Positions 26,849-33,738 of a stretch of 64,000 bases of DNA are shown piece by piece. Below the pieces are notes generated by a model that worked only from the letters and a program-made list of their open reading frames with translations, was not told the DNA's origin and searched no databases. The position numbers were made by a program, and so were the translations under genes. Each line of letters opens with the position of its first letter. Position 1 is the first letter of the stretch. This DNA is from Myxococcales bacterium. GTDB lineage: Bacteria; Myxococcota_A; Polyangia; Polyangiales; JAFGIB01. The stretch lies in the NCBI GenBank assembly GCA_029880325.1, contig JAOUOP010000020.1:58551-122550 (forward strand), in the 5' to 3' direction.

Positions 26849-27256
26849 TTAGGGCTGCAGCGTCACGGTGCCGGCGGCGGGCACTTCGAATTGGCGCTCC
26901 AGCCGTCGCGTGCTGCCGTCGCGCAGGCGCAGCTCGCACAGCAGCTGCACGCTGCCGCTACTCAGCTCGACCTCGTGGCGCACGGTGGGCGGGGCGCCGG
27001 TGTTTTCGGGATAATGCAGGGTCAGGCCGTGCAGCTCATCGCCGTCGCGCAGGTAGGCCAGGCGCAGCTCGCGCACCCGGGGGGCCAAAGGGCCCAGCTG
27101 CAGGAGCAGCTCGGTCTGCCGCGGCACGCTGGGCCACAGCTCCGAGCCGACCGCGATCGCGAGCAATAGAAGGGTCAGCCGCGCCAGCATTGCGCGGCGC
27201 CCGCGCAACCACCCCAACAGGGCCCGGCCGCCCCCGCCGTTCTGTGTAGCTGTCAT
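26849..27256 (-). CDS. Membrane-anchored hypothetical protein
   Basis: The 135-residue protein has a Gly/Arg-rich start, one transmembrane helix (MLARLTLLLLAIAVGSELWP) and a ~90-residue extracytoplasmic beta-sandwich-like domain. The domain contains TELLLQLGPLAPRVRELRLA and LHYPENTGAPPTVRHEVELS, and ends FEVPAAGTVTLQP. An internal ATG just before the helix (27190) is an alternative start. No family is recognised. It is 57 bases upstream of the GT39 gene and may share its transcript. Confidence 0.6.
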   Translation of the reverse strand: MTATQNGGGGRALLGWLRGRRAMLARLTLLLLAIAVGSELWPSVPRQTELLLQLGPLAPRVRELRLAYLRDGDELHGLTLHYPENTGAPPTVRHEVELSSGSVQLLCELRLRDGSTRRLERQFEVPAAGTVTLQP

Positions 27257-27499
27257 CGCAGTGCGTCCCGCAGGCCAATTCGGGGTGGCTGCGCCGCTCC
27301 CGCCGCCCCCGTGACTCCCCTGGCTCTTGGAGCGGCCCAGTTGGGTCCCAATTGTTGACCTGTCGGCGGCATCCCTGATTGTATGGCAATGTGTGGATCT
27401 GCGGGTGACTTTGCCACCAAAAGGGCAGAGACTTGGGTTTGTGGCACACCAAAAGCGGTGTTAAGTTGCACTCCTGAGCGAATTTTCCGTGCTGATTTC

Positions 27500-29644
27500 A
27501 TGGTCCCACTGACCGAGATACTGGACAAGATCCGCACCTACCACGAGCACGCGGACACCGAGCTCATCAATCGGGCCTATGTGTACGCGGCCCGTATGCA
27601 CCAGGGCCAGCTGCGCAAGTCCGGCGATCCCTACTTCGTGCATCCGGTCAGTGTGGCCGAGGTGATCGCCGAGATGCACCTGGACACCGCCAGCGTGTGC
27701 GCGGCGCTGCTGCATGACGTGGTCGAGGATACCGAGGTCACCCAGGAGCAGCTGGCCGCCGAGTTCGGCGACGAGATCGCCTTCCTGGTCGAGGGTGTCA
27801 CCAAATTGGGTAAGCTCAGCTTTGGCACCCGCGAGGATCGCCAGGCCGAGAGTTTCCGCAAGATGCTGCTGGCCATGTCGCGCGACATCCGCGTGCTCTT
27901 GGTCAAGCTGGCCGACCGCCTGGATAACATGCGCACGCTCCACTACATGAGCGTCGACTCCCAGGAGCGCATCAGCCGCGAGACGCTCGACATCTACGCG
28001 CCGCTGTCGGGTCGCCTCGGCATCCAGTGGCTCAAGGACGAGCTGGAGGACCTGGCCTTCAAGTACATCTACCCGGAAGCCTATGCCCACGTCTCGGGCA
28101 AGCTCGAGCGCGCCAACCGCGACGCCGACCGCTACATCGGCAACGTGGTCGCGCAGCTGACGGACTTGCTCGGCGAGGCGGGCATCTCCGTCGACTCGGT
28201 GACCGGGCGCGTCAAGCATCCCTTCTCGATCTACCGCAAGATGCGCGAGCAGCAGTGCGACTTCGAGCGCATCCACGACCTGATGGCCTTTCGCGTGGTG
28301 GTGCCCGAGCTGGCCGACTGCTACGGCGCCCTGGGTATTACTCACTCCCAGTTTACGCCGGTGCCGGGCCGCTTCAAGGACTACATCGCGCTGCCCAAGA
28401 GCAACATGTACCAGTCGCTGCACACCACGGTGATCGGTCCCGAGCATCGCCGCGTCGAGATCCAGATCCGCACCGTGGACATGCACCGCACGGCCGACAT
28501 GGGCATCGCCGCGCACTGGAATTACAAGGACGGCGCGCTGCTGGACGAGGAGGACAAGAGCCGTTTCCGCTGGCTGCGCGAGTTGATGGAGTACCAGAAG
28601 GAGGTCGACGACCCCGAGGAGTTCATCGACGGCGTGCGCGTGGATCTCTTTGCCGACGAGGTCTACGTCTTTACGCCCAGGGGCGACGTGCGCGTCTTTC
28701 CGCGCGGGGCGACGCCGGTCGACTTCGCCTACGCGGTGCACTCCGAGGTCGGCGAGCACTGCACCGGTGCGCGCGTCAACGGCTCCATCGTGCCCCTGCG
28801 CTACAAGCTCCACAATGGCGACACGGTCGAGATCCTCACCTCCGATCGCCAGCGGCCCAACAAGGACTGGCTCGACTTCGTGGTCAGCGCCCGGGCCCGC
28901 ACCCGCATCCGTTCCTACATTCGCGGCGAAGAGCGCAAGCGCAGCGTGCAGTTGGGGCGCGAGCTCTTGGAGCGCGAGCTGCGCCAGCGCCAGCTCTCCT
29001 ACCAAAAGGCCAGCAAGCGCGGCGACATCGTGCGCGCCGCCAAGAAGCTCAACCTCGCCAGCGACACCGAGCTGCTCTACCAGCTGGGCTACGGCCAGGT
29101 GCAGCCCGAGGATGCGGTCGAAGCGATCGCGCCGGCCGACGACAAGGGCAAGGAAAAGGAGCTGCGCCCGAGCCTGATCGAAAAGACCGTTTCGCGCGTC
29201 ACCGGTCAGCGCGGCGCGGTCATGATCGGTGGCGTCGACGAGGTGCTGGTGCGTTTTGCCAAGTGCTGCAGCCCGCTGCCGGGTGAGCCCATCAGCGGTT
29301 TCATTACGCGCGGGCGCGGCGTCACGGTCCATCGCAAGGGCTGCGAGCGGGCGCTGTCGCTGGAGCCCGAGCGCCGCATCGACTGCAACTGGAAGCGCGA
29401 CGCCAGCATTCAGCTCCCGGCGACCCTGCGCATCGTTACCGCCGACCGCCCCGGCATCCTGGCGCTGTTGTCGCGGGCCTTCAACGACGCCGGCGTCAAC
29501 ATCAATGAAGCCACTTGCCGCGCCTCGGTGCAGGGCCGCTCCGTCAATACCTTCCAGTTTCAGGTGCCCGAAGTGGGCAAGCTGCGCTCGCTGATGCGGG
29601 AGCTGGCGCGCGTGGACGGCGTCTACGAAGTCGAGCGCATCTGA
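27500..29644 (+). CDS. rel: Bifunctional (p)ppGpp synthetase/hydrolase
   Basis: The 714-residue Rel/SpoT-type enzyme starts at ATG 27500; the upstream frame is not conserved. The hydrolase domain has H48 and HDVVED (72-77), so hydrolysis should be active. The synthetase domain follows with RVKHPFSIYRKM, DLMAFRVVV and GRFKDYIALPKSNMYQSLHT, and is also intact. TGS (VYVFTPRGDVRVFPRGATPV), helical, zinc-finger-like (FAKCCSPLPGEPI) and ACT domains complete the usual order. The enzyme sets the stringent-response alarmone level in the cytosol. Its 3' end overlaps the GDPD gene on the other strand by 22 bases. Confidence 0.97.
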   Translation: MVPLTEILDKIRTYHEHADTELINRAYVYAARMHQGQLRKSGDPYFVHPVSVAEVIAEMHLDTASVCAALLHDVVEDTEVTQEQLAAEFGDEIAFLVEGVTKLGKLSFGTREDRQAESFRKMLLAMSRDIRVLLVKLADRLDNMRTLHYMSVDSQERISRETLDIYAPLSGRLGIQWLKDELEDLAFKYIYPEAYAHVSGKLERANRDADRYIGNVVAQLTDLLGEAGISVDSVTGRVKHPFSIYRKMREQQCDFERIHDLMAFRVVVPELADCYGALGITHSQFTPVPGRFKDYIALPKSNMYQSLHTTVIGPEHRRVEIQIRTVDMHRTADMGIAAHWNYKDGALLDEEDKSRFRWLRELMEYQKEVDDPEEFIDGVRVDLFADEVYVFTPRGDVRVFPRGATPVDFAYAVHSEVGEHCTGARVNGSIVPLRYKLHNGDTVEILTSDRQRPNKDWLDFVVSARARTRIRSYIRGEERKRSVQLGRELLERELRQRQLSYQKASKRGDIVRAAKKLNLASDTELLYQLGYGQVQPEDAVEAIAPADDKGKEKELRPSLIEKTVSRVTGQRGAVMIGGVDEVLVRFAKCCSPLPGEPISGFITRGRGVTVHRKGCERALSLEPERRIDCNWKRDASIQLPATLRIVTADRPGILALLSRAFNDAGVNINEATCRASVQGRSVNTFQFQVPEVGKLRSLMRELARVDGVYEVERI

Positions 29645-30360
29645 AGCGCGCGCTGTAGGGCTGCGAGTTCGTCGGTGATGAGGCCGTCGACCCCCAGGGC
29701 GGCCAGCTCGAGTGCTCGCTCGGGGTCGTTGACGGTCCAGACGTTGACCGCGAGGCCCGCGGCGCGCACGGCTTGGAGTGCGGTCACATCGAGCGCGCGC
29801 ACGCCCGGATGCAAGGCACCGGCGGCGGCCGGCGGCGCGTAGGGCGGTTTGGCCACCAGCCAGGCCATGGTGATGTCGGGCAGCGTCGCGGCCAGCGCTT
29901 CGAGCATGGAGCGGCTGAAGCAGGAGACCAGCAGCTGCTGTCGCTCGGCTGCGGCGCGGCCGCCGAGCACGCGGGCCGTCGCTGCGATCAGGTCCTGGCG
30001 ATCGGGCAGGTCGCTCTTGACCTCCACGTTGATCCGCAGGCCCGCGTCCAGCAGCAGGTCCAGGACCTCGTCGAGCAGGGGGATGCGCTGGGCGCCCGCG
30101 AGCTGCACGTCGCGCAGCTGGTTATAATCGCTGTCGGCCACGATCCGCCCGCGCTCACCCGGATCCTGGGCCATGCGCAACAGATCCGGGTCGTGGAAGA
30201 CCACCACCTCGCCGCTGCGGCAGCGCCGCACGTCCAGCTCCACGCCGTCGGCGCCGAGCTCGATGGCCGCGGCAAAAGCCCCCAGCGTGTTCTCGGGCTC
30301 ATGGTGATGCACGCCGCGATGGGCGTACAGCAAAGGCGAGCCGTGGTAGCGTGGGGGCAT
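29623..30360 (-). CDS. Glycerophosphodiester phosphodiesterase
   Basis: The 245-residue protein has the GDPD core: YAHRGVHHHEPENTLGAF with catalytic His and Glu, GADGVELDVRRCRSGEVVVF, FHDPDLLR with second His and Asp, INVEVKSD, and the closing VNVWTVNDPERALEL with GVDGLITDE. It lacks a signal peptide, so it is cytosolic, like UgpQ. It hydrolyses glycerophosphodiesters to glycerol-3-phosphate and alcohol. The start codon overlaps that of the divergent MBL gene (CATG at 30358-30361). Confidence 0.92.
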   Translation of the reverse strand: MPPRYHGSPLLYAHRGVHHHEPENTLGAFAAAIELGADGVELDVRRCRSGEVVVFHDPDLLRMAQDPGERGRIVADSDYNQLRDVQLAGAQRIPLLDEVLDLLLDAGLRINVEVKSDLPDRQDLIAATARVLGGRAAAERQQLLVSCFSRSMLEALAATLPDITMAWLVAKPPYAPPAAAGALHPGVRALDVTALQAVRAAGLAVNVWTVNDPERALELAALGVDGLITDELAALQRALQMRSTS

Positions 30361-31306
30361 GGCAGAGATGGAGCTTCAGCAATTGGCGCCCGACGTGCAC
30401 GCCTGTCTGCAAGAGGACAAGGGCCTGGGCTATAGCAATTCGGGTTTGATCGCGCGTGGCAAGGGCCTGGTGGTCGATACGTTTTGGGATCTACCGCATA
30501 CGCGGGCCATGATCGAACTCTACCGCGGCGTCTGGAATCGGGAGCCCGGGCAGCTGGTCAACACCCACCACAACGGCGACCACTGCTATGGCAACCAACT
30601 CTTCGAGGGCGCCGAGATCATCGGCCACGAGGGTTGCGCCGAGGCCCTGAAGAACGACGACCCGGCGCGCATGCAGATGCTCAAGGGTCTGGGCGCTTCC
30701 GGCGACCCCGTGCTCGAGGACTTCGCGCGCCAGCTTTCGCCCTGGGACTTCGAGGGCATCGAGCTACGGCCCCCCACCACGCTGGTCAAGGAGCGGCTTC
30801 AGCTCGATAGCTGTGAGTTTCCCATCGAGGTGCTCTACGTGGGCCCGGCCCATACCGTCGGTGACGTCATCGTGCACCTGCCCGAGCAGCGCATCGTCTT
30901 CACCGGCGACATTCTCTTTCGCCGCTGCACGCCCATCGGCTGGGAGGGCACCTTTGAGCAGTGGGTCACCGCCCTCGATCGCATCATGGAGCTCGACTGC
31001 GACATCGTGGTGCCGGGACACGGCCCCCTGTGTGGCAACGAGGGGCCGCGCGAGATGAAGGAGTACCTGCAGTACGTGCGCAGCGAGGCGCGCAGCCACT
31101 TCGACGCCGAGCGCAGCGCCGTGGAGGCCGCCAAGCGCATCGACCTGGGGCCCTACGCCGACTGGACCGAACCCGAGCGCATCGTCTTCAGCGTCGAACG
31201 CGCCTATCGGGAGTTCCGCGGCGAGCCCTTCGACGCACCCTTCAACCCCATCGACACTTTTCGCGGGGTCTACGAGCTGCGCGAGGCAATGGCCAAACCA
31301 GGCTAG
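30359..31306 (+). CDS. Metallo-beta-lactamase-fold hydrolase
   Basis: The 315-residue protein shows the MBL fold: VVDTFWD strand, the metal loop NTHHNGDHCYGN, VGPAHTVGDVIVHLPEQ, FTGDILFRR and VVPGHGP. In the usual HxHxDH signature the second His is replaced by Asn (HHNGDH), while Asp-His and later ligands are kept, a variant known in some MBL subfamilies. The C-terminus is helical. It may be a lactonase- or thioesterase-like enzyme, but the substrate is unknown. An internal ATG at 30368 is an alternative start that would free it from overlapping the GDPD start. Confidence 0.88.
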   Translation: MAEMELQQLAPDVHACLQEDKGLGYSNSGLIARGKGLVVDTFWDLPHTRAMIELYRGVWNREPGQLVNTHHNGDHCYGNQLFEGAEIIGHEGCAEALKNDDPARMQMLKGLGASGDPVLEDFARQLSPWDFEGIELRPPTTLVKERLQLDSCEFPIEVLYVGPAHTVGDVIVHLPEQRIVFTGDILFRRCTPIGWEGTFEQWVTALDRIMELDCDIVVPGHGPLCGNEGPREMKEYLQYVRSEARSHFDAERSAVEAAKRIDLGPYADWTEPERIVFSVERAYREFRGEPFDAPFNPIDTFRGVYELREAMAKPG

Positions 31307-31396
31307 CTTGGTCGGGCGCTGGCGTCGGGCTGCGGCGGCTGCTGGCTAATTTGGCCAGAAGAGGCCAATTGGGGCCAAAAAAGGCTTGCATCTGCG

Positions 31397-31978
31397 ATGG
31401 CAATCCGTAGCTCATGGCTCGGGCCGACAGCGCTCATCCTGCTGCTGTCGGCCTGCGCCGCGCGCGCTTCGCAGGTCGGAGAGCAGGTCGATTTCGACTC
31501 GCCCCAGGTCGCGGCCCTGCGCCAGACCAGCTGCAGCCAGGACTTCGAGGCGGCCACGCGCATCGGCGCCGCGGCCGCACCGGAAAACGCTTCGGGGCTG
31601 TGGTCGGTTTCGCCCTATCAGGTGCTGCTGCCCCAGAGCGGCGAGGGTTACGTCATGGTCCATATCGACGCTCCCCACTTCGACTGGCTGCTCTACACAA
31701 GCGCCAGCGCGACCCTGGAGAGCCTGGACGAGCCCGCACTCGAGTTTGGCGGGGATGTTGAAGTCTGTGGCGAACCGGCGCTGGTCGAGTACGGCCTCCA
31801 CCCGCCCGAGCCGAGCGGGTGGCCCCTGCGCATCGTGGGCGAGCCGGGCACCCGCGTGCTCTTCTACGCCGGCCTGGCCCAAACCGACCACAGCGACCCG
31901 AGCCAGGCGGGTCACGCCGGTCACGACCTCAGCGGGGACGTGGGCGCAGGGGGCGTAGACCACGGCGACGGACAGTAG
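31397..31978 (+). CDS. Hypothetical lipoprotein with His/Asp-rich tail
   Basis: The 193-residue protein starts with a signal peptide and lipobox LLSAC (Cys 20). A ~120-residue beta-rich domain follows with two further Cys (TSCSQDF, VEVCGEPAL). The end is a low-complexity DHSDPSQAGHAGHD stretch finishing in DHGDGQ, which could bind metal. The domain includes SGEGYVMVHIDAPHFDWLLY and WPLRIVGEPGTRVLFYAGLA. No family is recognised. It may sit in the outer membrane. It is followed convergently by the LysR-type gene. Confidence 0.65.
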   Translation: MAIRSSWLGPTALILLLSACAARASQVGEQVDFDSPQVAALRQTSCSQDFEAATRIGAAAAPENASGLWSVSPYQVLLPQSGEGYVMVHIDAPHFDWLLYTSASATLESLDEPALEFGGDVEVCGEPALVEYGLHPPEPSGWPLRIVGEPGTRVLFYAGLAQTDHSDPSQAGHAGHDLSGDVGAGGVDHGDGQ

Positions 31979-31992
31979 CGGGCTGCGGGTGT

Positions 31993-32931
31993 TCAGCCCG
32001 ACAGCGCGATCGGCGGCTTCCAGCCCGCGCGCGCGCGGCCGCCCTCGTAGAGCGTGCGCTCTTTGGTGAAGGCCGCGTGGAGGAAGTCCATCAGCGCCTT
32101 GACGCGAGCGGTGTGGCGCAGGTCGGGGTGGGTCAGAAGCCAGAGATTCAGGGTGAGCGTTTCGACCGGTTCGGTGGCGCGCACGAGCCGCGGCTCGGCG
32201 TCGCCCAGATAGCAAGGCTGCAGCGTCAGTCCCATGTCCTGGCAGGTGGCTTCGATCACCGTGATCGAAAAACCGCCGCTGAACACGATGCGGCTGTGGG
32301 CCTGTTCCACCTTCTTCCAGACCCATGGCGTAAGCCAGTCGGTGATGCCGTGCAGCAAGCACCACTGGTGTTCGCACAGGGGCAGGCCCGGGTGCTCTGC
32401 CAGGTAGCGCTCGGTGGCGTAGACCGCGAAGCGAAAGGGGCAGACCTTGCGGCCCAGGCTGGCGTCGGGCGGCTTGCCCGTGGCGCGGATGGCGATGTCG
32501 GCCTCGCGCCGCGTGAGGTCGGCGGCGAGGGCGCCGCCATCGAGCTCGACCCTGACCTCGGGATGCAAGGCGCGGAATTGGGCCAGCAGCCTGGGCGCGA
32601 TGAAAGCCGCCACGCCCTCGGGCGCCGTCAGCCGCACCTTGCCCTGCAGACGCATGTCCTGGCCCAGGACCTCGCGGCCCAGGGCATGCACCTCGCTCTC
32701 GATGCGCTCGGCACAGGCCAGCGCGGTCTCGCCCGCGTCGGTCAAGAAGTAGCCCTTGGGCAGCCGCTCGAAGAAGCGCACGCCGGTGCGCTCCTCGATG
32801 GCATTGATGCGGCGGAAGACCGTGCTGTGGTTTTGGCCGAGCAGCCGCGCCGCGCCCGACAGGCTGCGTGCGCGCCCGATCGCCAGGATCACCATCAGGT
32901 CGTTCCACTCCAGCGCGTTGTCCTCGGCCAC
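31993..32931 (-). CDS. LysR-family transcriptional regulator
   Basis: The regulator has an N-terminal winged HTH (NDLMVILAIGRARSLSGAAR, then LLGQNHSTVFRRINAIEERT). A LysR effector-binding domain with VRLTAPEGVAAFIAPRLLAQ and a C-terminal LLTHPDLRHTARVKALMDFL follow. GTG 32931 places the conserved LEWNDL start normally (312 residues); TTG 32967 would add 12 residues and run into the probable operator. It is divergent from the cupin-like gene and very likely controls it through the palindrome at 32964-32978. Confidence 0.88.
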   Translation of the reverse strand: MAEDNALEWNDLMVILAIGRARSLSGAARLLGQNHSTVFRRINAIEERTGVRFFERLPKGYFLTDAGETALACAERIESEVHALGREVLGQDMRLQGKVRLTAPEGVAAFIAPRLLAQFRALHPEVRVELDGGALAADLTRREADIAIRATGKPPDASLGRKVCPFRFAVYATERYLAEHPGLPLCEHQWCLLHGITDWLTPWVWKKVEQAHSRIVFSGGFSITVIEATCQDMGLTLQPCYLGDAEPRLVRATEPVETLTLNLWLLTHPDLRHTARVKALMDFLHAAFTKERTLYEGGRARAGWKPPIALSG

Positions 32932-32963
32932 CGGCCGACCGTGCCAGAGACCTGTGCGACCTT

Positions 32964-32978
32964 GCAATATTATATTGC
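32964..32978. promoter_or_regulatory. AT-rich palindrome, probable LysR operator
   Basis: GCAATATTATATTGC is a perfect 7+1+7 palindrome in a strongly AT-rich spot of an otherwise GC-rich genome. It sits 33 bases upstream of the LysR start in the divergent gap to the cupin gene. LysR proteins typically bind interrupted palindromes of the T-N11-A type in such gaps. A second ATTGCTA (32995-33001) repeats the right-hand half site 32974-32980, 21 bases further on, about two helix turns. Confidence 0.55.
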
Positions 32979-33081
32979 TAGTTTGCTGGATACCATTGCT
33001 AAAATGGACGGGTTAGGGTGGTTCCAGTTCGACACGGCGGGGGCCCCGAGGCCCCGGCAGAAACCTGAAAGGACAACCCTC

Positions 33082-33720
33082 ATGAGCACTTTTTCGATCG
33101 ACCGTTTCGCCGCCGAGTGCAAGCAGGCCATGGCCGGGGCTCCCAATGCCTGCGATGCCGCCAGGCAGTACCTGGAGCAGAGCCTGGGCCAGCACGACAG
33201 GGCCGACATCATCGCGGTCCTCGAGGCCGCGATTCCCGCCGGCGCCAGCGTGGGCGAGATGATCGTGCACCAATCGCCCGAGCTGACCATGCTCTACGCG
33301 CGCGTACCGGGGCGCTTCCGCAGCGGCATCCACAACCACACGGTCTTCGCCTGCATCGCTCAGCTCGAGGGCGAGGAACGCAGCACGGTCTACGCGCAGA
33401 GCGACGAGGGCCTGCGCGTGCGCGAAGAGCTTGGCGTGGTCGCTGGCGAGGTGATGGAGCTGCCGGCCGACGCCATCCACCACATCGAAAATCCGCTCGA
33501 GCAGACCAGCAGTGCCCTGCACATCTACGGCGGCGACTTTGGTGCGCTGATGGCAAAGCGCAGCCTGTGGACCGAGGGCGAGCACGCCGAGGTGCCCTTT
33601 TCCTTCGAGGGCCTGGTCAAGCAGGCGGCCATCGCCATGAAGCGCGAGGGCAACGCCAAGGGTCTCGAGGAGATGGTCAACGCCATCCCCGCCACCAAGG
33701 CGCTGGTGGATTCGCTTTGA
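33082..33720 (+). CDS. Cupin-type predicted metal-dependent enzyme
   Basis: The 212-residue protein starts at ATG 33082, preceded by AAAGGA (33068-33073). The N-terminal helical region (FAAECKQAMAGAPNACDAAR) leads into a double-stranded beta-helix. SGIHNHTVFACIAQLEGEER supplies a His-x-His pair, AIHHIENPLEQTSSALHIYG further His and the closing strand. This matches the predicted metal-dependent enzyme/cysteine-dioxygenase-like group. The reaction is unknown; thiol dioxygenation is one possibility. The gene is divergent from a LysR regulator, which probably responds to its substrate. Confidence 0.75.
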   Translation: MSTFSIDRFAAECKQAMAGAPNACDAARQYLEQSLGQHDRADIIAVLEAAIPAGASVGEMIVHQSPELTMLYARVPGRFRSGIHNHTVFACIAQLEGEERSTVYAQSDEGLRVREELGVVAGEVMELPADAIHHIENPLEQTSSALHIYGGDFGALMAKRSLWTEGEHAEVPFSFEGLVKQAAIAMKREGNAKGLEEMVNAIPATKALVDSL

Positions 33721-33738
33721 GCACGGTGCCGCTCTTCG

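Noticed and set aside
27461..29332. A 623-codon open frame antisense to rel
   Set aside because: It is a by-product of high GC content opposite a fully conserved gene; its product is His/Val/Leu-rich without any family feature.
31351..31368. Hairpin TTGGCC/GGCCAA after the MBL gene, considered as a terminator
   Set aside because: It is followed by A rather than T residues on the plus strand and the stem is only six base pairs.
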